DNA of 64,000 nucleotides from Phanerodontia chrysosporium (lineage: Eukaryota; Basidiomycota; Agaricomycetes; Polyporales; Phanerochaetaceae), in assembly GCA_001910725.1 (NCBI GenBank), contig MJGA01000013.1, forward strand, positions 682,001 through 746,000, written 5' to 3'. Under the pieces are notes generated by a model. It was given only the letters and a program-made list of their open reading frames with translations. It was not told the origin of the DNA and did not search any database. Within the stretch, counting starts at the first letter, position 1. Every line of letters starts with the position of its first letter. Positions 12,565 through 22,955 of this stretch are shown here, piece by piece. A program made the translations under genes and the position numbers.

Positions 12565-13710
12565 CTACCGTCGGCCGCCTCTGACGCGGCTGCGGGTCCG
12601 GCCGCGTTCTACGTTTTCATCCTCAGCATGGACGTTCTCATCGAGGCCACGCCCGCGCGGGAACGGGTGGAGGAGGAACTTCTCAAGGCCAAACTTCTCG
12701 CCCGCGGCCTTGTTCTGGTCGAGCGTGCCCGCGATGTCCTCGTCCGAGAGCTTCACGGGGTGGCCGCGGAGCGTTGAAGCGCGGCGGCCACGCGCGACAG
12801 GGTACGGCGACTTGGCGCGGACGGAATTCGTCGGCGTTGTGCGCGTCACTTTCACGACCCGTGTGACCACGCCGGAACTTGGAGAGTGTTTGAGCTCTGC
12901 CTGCGCGAACGATACGACAGGTTCGGCGGCGCTCGTGCGCGGTACGCCCGAGATAACGCTCGACTTCGTCAAGGTACGCTTGTGCCGCGACGGTGACGGG
13001 GCGCGCGATCTTGGGGGCAGGCCCCAGCCACGCATAGAGTCCGGCGGAGACAGAGGCTCCTTGAACCGTACATGTGAGGATGTCGGGGACTCGAAGGACT
13101 GCGTGAATGAGGTAGCGGTGGTGAAAGACTGCTGGAATGCAGCGGTGAGGACATGGACAGATTCCGACACTGCTTTCGAGACGGCAGGGTCGTGAACGTC
13201 CGTCTTCGCCTCATGCGGCTGCGAGAACGAGCGCAGAGAGGACGAAGAAGGGTAAGATGATGGGCCCTGCGTCGAGTCATGCTCTTCGAATGAGTCAGAG
13301 CTATTGACTTTCGCAGACTGTGTCCGACTGTGTCCCAAGGGTGCCCGAGGGGGCAGACGTGGCACTGAGTAGAGAAATGGCTCTTCCCAGTAAGGGGGAC
13401 GTTCCACAGGCGGGCTTTTGACGGTCGCAAAGCGGGTATTGAAAGTAAGAGGCTTCCGGGTGTAGTGCGTAGAAGTGTGATTGAAGAGAGATGGTGGATC
13501 CCTATGTTGCGTCAACGGTGTGTCGTTGGTGCCATGGGGTGACATGTCGAAAATGAGGTCGTTCGACGCATCATAACATCGAGTCGGCGAGCGGGGTGGT
13601 GGGTCAGTGACCCTGCGGAGGTTGGGGATGGGGATGGGTGCAGAAGCCCTGAGTGGTGTGTCTCGCATAGTTGAGCTATGGCGTAGTGGAGGTGCTGTGA
13701 TAGCGGCCAT
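12565..13710 (-). CDS. Hypothetical Ser/Pro-rich disordered protein
   Basis: A 381-residue protein in one coding exon; I do not recognise a family. The sequence is rich in Ser, Pro, Thr and Arg and appears largely disordered. It has a Phe/Ser-rich segment (AFQQSFTTATSFTQSFESP), a short conserved-looking block near the C-terminus (LSDEDIAGTLDQNKAAGEKFGLEKFL, cut here as two parts LSDEDIAGTLDQ and GEKFGLEKFL) and a basic end (RGRTRSRVRGGRR). The ATG at 13710 is the first after the putative transcription start. A 5' UTR intron is likely, with donor GTGAGT at about 13791 and acceptor just upstream of the ATG. The nearby TATAAA on the same strand supports a real promoter. The arginine-rich tail might bind nucleic acid; that is speculation. 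Confidence 0.6.
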   Translation of the reverse strand: MAAITAPPLRHSSTMRDTPLRASAPIPIPNLRRVTDPPPRSPTRCYDASNDLIFDMSPHGTNDTPLTQHRDPPSLFNHTSTHYTRKPLTFNTRFATVKSPPVERPPYWEEPFLYSVPRLPPRAPLGHSRTQSAKVNSSDSFEEHDSTQGPSSYPSSSSLRSFSQPHEAKTDVHDPAVSKAVSESVHVLTAAFQQSFTTATSFTQSFESPTSSHVRFKEPLSPPDSMRGWGLPPRSRAPSPSRHKRTLTKSSVISGVPRTSAAEPVVSFAQAELKHSPSSGVVTRVVKVTRTTPTNSVRAKSPYPVARGRRASTLRGHPVKLSDEDIAGTLDQNKAAGEKFGLEKFLLHPFPRGRGLDENVHAEDENVERGRTRSRVRGGRR

Positions 13711-13882
13711 GCTGAATTCAAGTGCTGCTGCAACGTGGACGCATACACTCAGGGCTGAATACGCAGGCCCAATAAGGAAGGACTCACTGCTTTGCGATCT
13801 TTCGTGGTGAAGATTTCGAGGATTGTCAGCGACGACCGGGTTGAAGATGAAAGAGGGTCTTCTCACCGGAAGGTGACTAGTC

Positions 13883-13888
13883 TTTATA
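13883..13888 (-). promoter_or_regulatory. Candidate TATA box of the 12565-13710 gene
   Basis: TATAAA on the minus strand, about 175 bp upstream of the ATG. The intervening sequence holds a good 5' UTR intron donor (GTGAGT). Confidence 0.45.
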
Positions 13889-16800
13889 GCTCTGAGCTTG
13901 GGGCGGCGGTCCGTGCTGCACCGCCGGCAAGGTACAGAGCGTCCCGATCGGCGGTCTCGAAAGTGAGGGATGCAGAAAGCCCGGAGGTGGGGTTTTCAAG
14001 ATCCCCGCCGAGGCTGTTGTTTTTCCGTGCGACAATAAGTTCCTGGTTCTCGAATTTGGGTTGCTGCACAGGATGGTGCTCGTACCTACACACGGAGTAC
14101 AGAGTACAGACACCCTCTCGCGCTACCCAGTCCCACAGCGACCTCCGCAGAGAGCCCCTCGAAGCTAGGCCAAGTAGATGTATGTAGAGAGGCGAGAACG
14201 AGGTTGCGCTCAAAGACGACAGCAGCGACGACGAAGAGAGGTACGGAGAAGAAGAATAAAAGAGAAATATGCCCCGTGGGGACAAGAAAATAAAGACTCG
14301 CGTCAGGGCACGTGATCTGGCGCTAGACGACCTCCGTTTTTGGACTGACTCCAGCTCCTCGACATGCTATCCTATCCGTTCCACACTCGCTATCCATCGT
14401 AATTTATTGAGACAGAAGGTTTCAAACGTCTGCGTCACTCCAGGATCCAAATGACACTCGCACAAAATAGCCTGAGCTGCCCTGGGGCCTGAGAAGTCCC
14501 GGCCTCGCTGATCGCACCCGAAGGGTGAACGATATTTCCCGCCTGACAACCCTTCATCTGGATACGGTCTCGGACGCGGAGGTAAACGAAGCAAGCGCGG
14601 TCTCAAGCGTGATGATGGCCGACCAACCCAAACTCGCGTTTGCTGGGACCAGGTCCGCTATATCCGCCAGCACTAACGAGAGGCCTATAACGCCACACCG
14701 AGTTTGGCGACGATAACTCCTAGTGTTACGTGCAGGGGACGACGGTCTCGGGTAGATTACCCTCAGCTTGACGAAAGAAGCTGTGGCGTCGCGGCACGGG
14801 GCGAACCTCGGGTTTGACTTCTTCGGCGGGATGCTTGAAGAGAAGACCGTAGCCATGGAGCGTGATGCGGCAACGACGGCGTTCTCAACGGTTCTAGCAG
14901 AGGCCTTGGAACCTCGTCGACGTCTTCTGTAGTCAAATAGAGGAGCAAACTCGCCCCAGCTGCAGATCGCAGCAGAGGTATCGGTAATTCCGAGACCATA
15001 GCACCGCTGAGATGTGCCACCGGGAATATGCCTAATCTGCCCACTTCAGTGTCTGTGGCGTTAGACTTCTTGCCTATACTGTCGGCTCATGTCTGGCCGA
15101 CACAGAGTAGCCTCGAAAAGAAGAAACCAGAATGCTCGAGTAATCGGGTCTGGAACAGGTAAAACGGGATTCGTGGTGCACTCACGCGCGTGGTCACAGC
15201 CATTAGGGGTTTGTTGCCCGTACCGCGCCACCCCACCTCTTCGGTGGCACTGAGGAGCTCGCGAACCAAACCAGCGCAACCGATTACAAAGACTGGAGCA
15301 GGACATCAGTCTCGGTTCTCGCGTCGGAGAGACCACGTACAGCACCTTGCTCTCCGTGCCACCCAGGATCCACCCGCCGGGAAGCCGCAAGCCTTGAGAT
15401 CGCCTCGAATGCTGTTATGTGCGGTCTGTGACAAAGGTTGGAGATGTGTCGGAGGCATGTTCACGCAGTAATATGCTGCCTGTCTGCCATTATCAAGGGA
15501 GAGATCGAGACGAGACAAAATTAGTGCTTACCGTCGCCTCGTCGGACAGAGCCAATCCTCAGGTCTGCACATTATGACCCCCGCCGCGCACGGTACAGCA
15601 GGATGGCATTCCCGTTGTGTTGTATGGCTGCGACACTAGGGGGCACGTTGAGATGGCCAGACAGGCGAGCACGCACTGCACGGGTAGGACGTATTCAGAT
15701 CAACTGCTTTTCTGCACAAACGATGGTGAAATCGGTCACGTCAGATCCGAAGGAGTGGTAGCGTGTGGAGTGAGACGACACTCGATGCCTTGCGTGCGAG
15801 GCATTTTCCGCAGCGATGACTACAGCACCTACAGAGAATGCACATACAAGCGAGATGCGCCGCAGACCGCTCAGTATATCCACAATATCTTGGTAGGAAA
15901 CGCTCACCTTAGGCTTGAAGCGGAACGTGATAGCGCCAAGTGCTGAATCCTGGCTGAACGCGAAGGCACTAGCTGCATACAATCGTACTGCTCTTGAAGC
16001 TCATGACGGCCCGACAGAGAGCTAGAGAGCGCCACTGCATGCATGGGGCGAACACCATGATGATCGCGACTGCAATTGATACATGAGCGGGCTCGTTGCA
16101 AGCGATACGTACTGCTGTCGCGATCGGTGTGAAGCGGTCATGCATTTTACCGGAAACCTCTCCCTTCGTGGACGGACAGTTCATCAAGTGCAGCCTTCTA
16201 AAGCTGCGATCGTGACTCATGAGTTCATTTCTTGACTTTTTCTTTCCCCAGCGGACAGGAGCCCCTCCGCCAGCGGTTGTGGGAAGGTCCAAGTCTATAC
16301 CATATTCGCCATGGAATGTCAGAATTGAGAACTGTAGTCACAGCATTTGCCATTATTTCCGGACCTCACCGAGCGAGAGAACGATCATGGACTCGTTTCA
16401 TCGAGAGTACGAACGGCACGATGGTCGCTACAGAGGCAAGCTCTTCGGCACCTCCATGAAGCAAAAATTGCCTAGACGTGGCTGTCAGCGCTGCTAAATG
16501 TTGCGTAAACATGTGGTCTACATACTAGCTGTCAGCGATGTAGCGGGATGACTTGACCCTTGCAGAGCCCTTCAAGAGGTCGTTGCAGTTCACTTCCCTA
16601 TGATACGAGGAAACGCATGTGCACCTGACACATCTGGAATGGGATGTATGCCCGCGCCCCGATTGCAGTATCGGAGATGATGATATCATGGAGTTAACTG
16701 AGAGTTTTGTCCGCAGCAGAGACCAGAAAGTAGCGACATTGAGCCTGCAAGCTCCTCAACAGACCAAACGGCCTTTAGGCAAATGTGGTGGATGAATCCG

Positions 16801-17204
16801 GTCCTGCCCAACCCGGCAAGACGCGACTCGCGAGGACGCACGTGACGTTGACGCCGCGAGGCTCTCTGGCTCCCAATCAGCGCTCGACGCCTCCGACACG
16901 ACAATGTCCCTGCGACGCCCCGCACAGCAGCGCAGCCGCGGGGCCAGCGTTTGGCTCTGTGCTTGGCACGCCCGCGTGTGGCCGCGCAGGTGCCCTCGCC
17001 AGCGAGCAGTGTCCCTCAGAGCGCGGTTATCTGTACGTGCTGACGCGCAGCCGACCCGACCCGCACGTTCTCGGTTTGATCTCCCTGCAAACCGAGCAAT
17101 CTCGCGACCGTGCAGGCCAATGAAGGCGACATGCTGCCGTCCATATCCAGGGATGCGCCGAGCCTGCGCGTGCCCGTCGGACGGCGGCGCGCTTGCGGTG
17201 CAGC
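13889..17204. other. 3.3-kb stretch without a recognised gene
   Basis: No open frame here has a recognisable domain or joins by introns into a plausible protein. Base composition is closer to balanced than in the flanking GC-rich genes. No tRNA-like B box with a pairing stem, and no direct repeats, were seen. Confidence 0.45.
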
Positions 17205-17211
17205 ATAAATA
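17205..17211 (+). promoter_or_regulatory. Candidate TATA element of the F-box-like gene
   Basis: ATAAATA, 57 bp upstream of the ATG at 17268. Confidence 0.35.
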
Positions 17212-17267
17212 GGCACCCAGGCTGCCCCCGGTTGCTCCTCTACGCCCCCGCCCGCCCTCCATTGCAA

Positions 17268-18130
17268 ATGTCGATCGCAACGCTGCCCGAGGAGCTCCTC
17301 CGCGAGATACTCGCGGCCTGCCTCGCAGTCGACCCCGCCGACTTCTTCCGCTTCCCGACGCTCGCAGACGGCGCAAAGCCGCCGCCGCGCGCGCCGGGCC
17401 TCCTGCGCGTGTCGCGCCAGTGGCGGCGCATTGGCGCGCCGCTGCTGTACGCCGCGCTGTGCCTGCGCGACGCACGGCACACCGCGGCCGTCGCAACGCT
17501 CTTCCGCGCGGCCCCGGCGCTCGGCGGCGCCGTCGTGCGGCTGCGCGTCGAGGGCGCGGGCGGCGCGGGCCTCGCCGCGCTCACGCAGCACACGCCGCGC
17601 GTGCGCGCGCTGTTCCTCGCGCTCGACCGCACTTCCGTGTCCGACGCCGCGCACCTGCGCGCCGCGCTCGCCCAGCTCCGGCCGCACCGGCTCTTCGTCG
17701 TCGACGTGACGCGCGTCGTGCGCGCCTTCGGCTTCTTCCCGTGGGCCCCCGGCACGAACGCGGACGCGGCGGTGGGCGAGGTCGAGCAGGCGATTGCACG
17801 CCGCTGGACGACCCTGGTAAGTCCCGCGTTCTCTCGCTCGGCGCCGCCAAGATGACCAAGCTCGTTGTGCAGCGGAGCGTCCACCTCGGGCCGTGCTTCG
17901 CGGTCAGCCCCGCGATGGCCCTTGCGCTCGACCAGGCGAGGCAGGTCTGCCTGGCCCGGACGCGCACGCCGTTTAGCGTTGTCGTCTGGGATCTATCTGG
18001 AGAATCGCACGAGATCGTGACTGACGCGACTGAAGACGACAGAATGCGTCAGTCAAGGGCGAAAGAAGCCGCATCAGACCCTGTGGGCCATATGCAACAT
18101 CGTCGTCGCAGCACAGAGCTTACTAACTAG
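17268..18130 (+). CDS. F-box-like protein
   Basis: Predicted 268 residues from exons 17268-17816 and 17873-18130 (intron 56 bp, donor GTAAGT, phase 0). The N-terminus LPEELLREIL followed by LLRVSRQWRRIGAPLLYAAL is the usual basidiomycete F-box pattern. F-box proteins bind Skp1 and bring substrates to an SCF ubiquitin ligase; the substrate is unknown. The middle is very GC-rich and Ala/Arg/Leu-rich, probably helical or LRR-like. After the intron the frame reads LRSVHLGPCFAVSP. The last ~50 residues (Thr/Asp/Arg-rich) look less conserved, and base composition drops near 18000, so the true 3' end could be shorter or differently spliced. Its isolation in a gene-poor area and its GC contrast suggest a member of an expanded, fast-evolving family. 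Confidence 0.65.
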
Positions 18131-20253
18131 ATCACGTATTTAGTAAGATACAGGGATGGCTTGTCCGAACGCCAACGACTCCAGAGGATGCTTTGCCACC
18201 ACTGCCTCGGGCATACTAAGTCAACCCCGAGGTCAGCCCGCGAGGTGTTGAGGTTTCGGTAGCAGATGCGGAGGTGTTGCTCCTAAGATTGATCTGAATA
18301 ACTTGGAAATACAAAGCCTGCCAACATTCGCATGTTTTGTATGTCGTGAAATGAGTGACAGGCGGTTCATCTTGGCAGTCGCAAACAGGCCCGCCTTTGT
18401 GGCGTCGGGGTTCCCCGGTGCGGCACGTGGCGTGGCTTTGATTCGCCTGCTCACCTGGTATGCTTCAATAAAATCAGCGATATTCCATCCTAGTCGTGCT
18501 CTGAAAGTGACACATATCGCAAGGGAAACAAATTGTGTGACCGGCGATCAGGTGAATGGGGCGAACGTGCATCAGGAGAGCGATTTGTACTCCGCCCTTG
18601 CTCGCAGAATCGCATCTGCGACATCAACGAAGCACACAGGAAAAGATTCTCAGAAAAGCTAGCGTCGGGCACTCCCTTGGCCACGTATCGCAGCACGTCG
18701 AGATACACTAGACATAGCGATCGATTGCCGATTTTCGCACCGCTGTCGATGGTCACGATCGCGAACGCCCATCGGAGAGCATGGAGGGGCGGGATCGCGA
18801 GCTGTCACCAAAGTACCATTCTCGCGAGGAACCTTGCCGTACCACATCTAGGGTAGCGATCGCGAGGCTGTGCAAGACGTCCGTGTTTGGAGGCGGGCCA
18901 CGCCCACGATTGGGGCACACCATCACGTCGCTGCCCGCATGCGAAACTGCCTCCGCGCGATCGCGCCACCAGGCTCGTCGCCGGAGGCCTGGGTCCCGGG
19001 GCGACAGATCGCGCTCGTGCGCGCCAGAAACGAAGGTACGCGCCCCCACTACGCTTCAGACTCTCGGGTGCCATGGCGTATCCGGGGCCCCGTGCACAGA
19101 GGCGCGACGGCGCAACAGCGTCGATGCGCAGGCGCGGTTGCCCGCCACCAGGAGGCGTCGATCGGGGTCTGTCCGCCAACGTGCGACTCCGCCTGCCGGG
19201 GACGGTGTCCGAGGCTGCGCAGGACACGGAGGGGGGCTATCGCCACGACGCGGTACCGAGCAAGCTTTCAAAGTGGAGCCGGGGAGAGCCCGACGCACGG
19301 GTGCAGTCTGTGGCAGCGGTGCGAGGCACCTCTCTTGCAGCTTTTGCGCTGGCGCCGGGCTGGCTGTACGTAACAAAGACGTGGATCGTGCGTCCAGGGC
19401 GACGTAGGCCCTCGAGCATACGCAGCTGGAGGCTCTCGCGGGTCGAGAGGACTCCAAGTCAGAGGACGAGGGCCAGGACGGAGTCGAGGTCTGCCAGGTA
19501 TGGGAACCGTGCGGCACTGATTGCGGGCGAGAGCGGGGCGCGACCGAGGTCAGGGGCACGAGGAGGGTATAGGCCCACCGACTGCCCGTTCTCGACGAGG
19601 CTGGCTGCACATCGCACGGACATGGGCATCGAGTGGTGACGTGCGGGTCGAGGTGGCGGACGCATGTGGCTCGCCTCGTGCATGATAATTGCGTGAGACG
19701 TGACAGCCCTGGGGAATGAGCGTGCGGCATGTGCAGCGTGCGCGTCGACTGCAGCCCGCCACCGCGCACGCGAGGGGTGCAGTCCGAGGTCGAGAGGGTT
19801 TGGCCGGTGTGTCGGCGCCGACTGAGCTGTGTGCGAGTAGCGCGAAGATGAACGACTGGACTTGCCCTGTACGGGAGCGGCGCGCGGATGCCCTGGCGAC
19901 GGACCGTATGTTGCCGGCGATGCAGTTAGAATTCGCATGCGAGGATGGAGATCAGACCGAGATCACCGAGGAGACCGGAGAGATCGTCTTCTTCACTTTG
20001 GGCCCTTGCGATGCCGGCCATCGTCCCCTCCCTCAAAGGCCTCCTCATCTTGCCACCAAGTTGCAATGCACGCACGGCTGCTCTCTCGAGTCTCTCCCTC
20101 TCATCCCTAGCTGTCCCCGCGCGCCGCCGCCTCCTCCCCCGCGCCGACCCCTATCCGCACTCGTGCGACTCCTGCACCTGGGAAGTTCTTGCTCGAGCTG
20201 GGCTCGCCTCGCATTCCGCTCCTCTATCCGCCCCAGGCCCGCGCGCGACCATC
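18131..20253. other. 2.1-kb stretch without a recognised gene
   Basis: Between the F-box-like gene and the P450. Open frames of up to 250 codons exist in the GC-rich part (about 18780-19770), but their translations are Arg/Pro/Ala-rich and match nothing I know. The last 200 bp may carry the P450 promoter and leader. Confidence 0.45.
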
Positions 20254-22835
20254 ATGCCCCTGCTCTCTGCCGTGCCCGCCGCCGCGCTCCCGCTGCTCGC
20301 CGCCGCGCTGTACGTGCTCTGGACGTTCCTCGCGCTCCTCGTGCGCCAGGCCCGCTCCCCGCTGCGCCACCTCCGCGGCCCGCCCTCGCCGTCGTTCCTC
20401 GTCGGCAACCTGCGCGAGATGCACGACCAGGAGAACACCGCGCTCTTCGCGCGCTGGGAGCACCGCTACGGCAGCACCTTTGTCTACCACGGCTTCCTCG
20501 GCGGCGCCCGCCTCCTCACCACCGACCCCGTCGCCGTCGCCCACATCCTCGCCCATGGATACGACTTTCCCAAGCCCGAGTTCATCAGAGACGCCCTCGC
20601 GAGCATGGCCGCAGGCCACGAGGGGCTCCTCGTCGTCGAAGGCGAAGACCACAGGAGACAGGTGCGTGCAGTGTGCCTTGGCATGGTGGAATGCTAGCTG
20701 ATGGCGTCCCCATCCGCAGAGGAAGATATTGGTGAGTCGCTCGGTCCACAATTGCGAGCATCACTGGGGGTCACGCAATGAGCACGAATGTTCGTCATCA
20801 TTGATTAACGGGTAGATCGCCCTTTTTGGCGGGGCGTTCGAATCCTCTTGGTTAATTTTGTTTTGTGTCGCTAGCTCTGCATTGCTCTCCCCCTCGTGCT
20901 CCTCGCTGACACTCGTCCAGTCAGCTCACCCGTTTTGCTAGTCCCCGGCGTTCGCCACGCCTCACATCAAGTCGCTCTCGCCCATCATCTGGAGCAAAGC
21001 GACACAGGTAGTGTGACGCCGTCTCCATCTTCTCCACCCCCTCTGACGGACACCCACAGCTGCGCGACGTATGGATTGACCTCGCCAGCTCGCCATCCCT
21101 CACGCCAGCAGCGACCCCGTCCGACCCGCTCGCGCACGCAGAAGAGCAACCGGCGCGCGCGTCAGGCTTCTTGCCGAACCCGTTCTCGTCGTTCCTCAGC
21201 TCGAAAGCACACCCGCGGTCCGCACTGCCCCGCGCGGAAGCGCACCCGGAGGACCGCATGTCCAGTCCGGGCACCAAGGTCGACGTGCTCGCGTGGCTCG
21301 CGCGCGCCACGCTGGACGTCATCGGCGAGGCCGGTGCGTGCCCCATCCCAGACATCCCAACACGCCCACGCACGGCGCCACTGACTGGACCTCCCGCGGG
21401 CAGGCTTTGGCTACGCGTTCAACTCGGTCCGTGCCGCAGCGTGCCCGGGCGACGCCGCGGAGGACGAGCTCGCACGCGCGTTCGCGGTCATCTTCAGCAC
21501 GGCGCGCAAGTTCCGGCTGATCACGGTCCTGCAGGTGTGGTTCCCGTTCCTGCGGCGTTTTGTAAGCATCCCCCCTCGTTGCTTTCTTGCGTTGCCGTGT
21601 GCACTGTGGGTGGTGAGCTGACTGCGCGGAAGTAGCGCCGGAACAGCGCGGCGGAAGACCACGCGCGCGCGACGATGCGCCGGATCGGCCTCGCGCTCAT
21701 TGCGGAGCGCAGGCAGCAGGTCCTGGACGACAAGGCGCATGCCTCACAAGAAGCGATGGATGGAAAGGACCTGTTGACGGTCATGAGTGCGTCGGGTGGT
21801 CGTGGGATGCAGCGGACAGACAGCGCTGACGGTGTCCGGCAGTAAAATCAAGCCTCAGCTCTGATCCTTCACAGCAGCTCTCGACGAACGAGATGCTCTG
21901 CCAGATAGCAACGTTCCTCGCAGCGGGTATGCCGTTCCCCACCCGCATGAGAGCGACTCACGGACGTGCGGACAGGCCACGAGACCTCTGCGTCGGCGCT
22001 CTCATGGGCCCTGTACGCCCTCGCGCGCGCACCCGCGTGCCAACACACGCTGCGGCGCGAGCTGCGCGCGCTCACGCTGCCGCGGACCCGAGCGCCGCGG
22101 ACCTGCAGGCGGTGCTCGCGCTGCCGTACCTCGACGCCGTCGTGCGCGAGACGCTGCGCGTGCACGCGCCGGTGACGAGCACGATGCGCGTCGCGGCGCA
22201 CGACGCCGCGGTGCCCGTCGGCACGCCCTTCCGCGACGCGCACGGCGCGCAGCACGCCGCGATCCGCCTCCGCGCGGGCGACATCGTCACGCTCCCGCTG
22301 CAGGCGATGAACAAGGCCCGCGCGCTCTGGGGCGCCGACGCCGCGTGCTTCCGCCCGGAACGCTGGCTCGCGCACGGCGACGCCCCGCGCGAGCCCCGCG
22401 GCCTCTGGGGCGGCGTCATGACGTTTGGCACCGGCGTCGTCGCGAATGGGAACCGGTCGTGCATTGGGTACCGGTTCGCGGTGAACGAGTGCGTCCTGCC
22501 CGCGAGTTCGGTCATCGAAGCCTTGTGGCAGCGCCTGACCTGTGTGGTCGCAGGATAAAGCTCTTTCTCTACGCCCTCGTGCGCGACATCGAGTTCACGA
22601 TCGACCCGTGGATAGAGATCGAGAAGCGGGTAAAGTGAGTCGCAGCCCTAGCCCACGCTCGCCGTCCGGGCCGACGTGCTGACCGGCTGGTTCATCCTGC
22701 AGCGTCGTCACCCGCCCGTGCGTCAAGTCCGAGCCGCACTTGGGCAACCAGATGCCGCTGCGCCTGCGCCGGGTCGCGGTGGAGGAGACAGTGGGAGATA
22801 GCAGCGGGGACGGGGCTCCCCGGACAGTGTCTTGA
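20254..22835 (+). CDS. Cytochrome P450 monooxygenase
   Basis: A microsomal heme-thiolate monooxygenase; substrate unknown. Ten exons join in phase: 20254-20661, 20720-20731, 20942-21007, 21060-21333, 21404-21561, 21636-21786, 21843-21926, 21976-22488, 22554-22634 and 22703-22835. An N-terminal membrane anchor (residues ~5-30, Leu/Ala-rich) is followed by a proline hinge (RGPPSPSF). Visible motifs are the I-helix AGHETSAS, the K-helix ExxR (VVRETLR), FRPERW, and heme ligand Cys in NRSCIGYRF. Oddities: exon 2 is 12 nt (RKIL); the heme loop has about five extra residues between the conserved Phe and Gly (MTFGTGVVANGNRSC); and exon 8 has a one-base frame break at about 22078-22084, between ALTL and DPSAADLQAVL. 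The gene may therefore be damaged, or the sequence may lack a base there. It stands alone, with no recognisable biosynthetic cluster around it. Confidence 0.9.
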
Positions 22836-22955
22836 ATACCAGATGCATGTCGTAGTTACGCAGGCGCCCTATGCATGTTCCGTGCAAGCCATCTCACTGA
22901 CATCTTGGCAGTGAGGGAGCGGCTGAGTTCAGGCGCGACACTCGCGTATGCATGA

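Noticed and set aside
18887..19639. 250-codon plus-strand frame upstream of the P450
   Set aside because: Low-complexity Arg/Pro composition, overlapping open frames on the other strand, no homology that I recognise.
20821..20860. tRNA-like T-loop (GTTCGAATC) in a P450 intron
   Set aside because: The flanking bases do not form a T-stem and no acceptor or anticodon arm is visible. It lies between P450 exons 2 and 3.
20254..22835. Secondary-metabolite cluster around the P450
   Set aside because: The neighbours are a splicing helicase and gene-poor DNA; no synthase, transporter or cluster regulator nearby.
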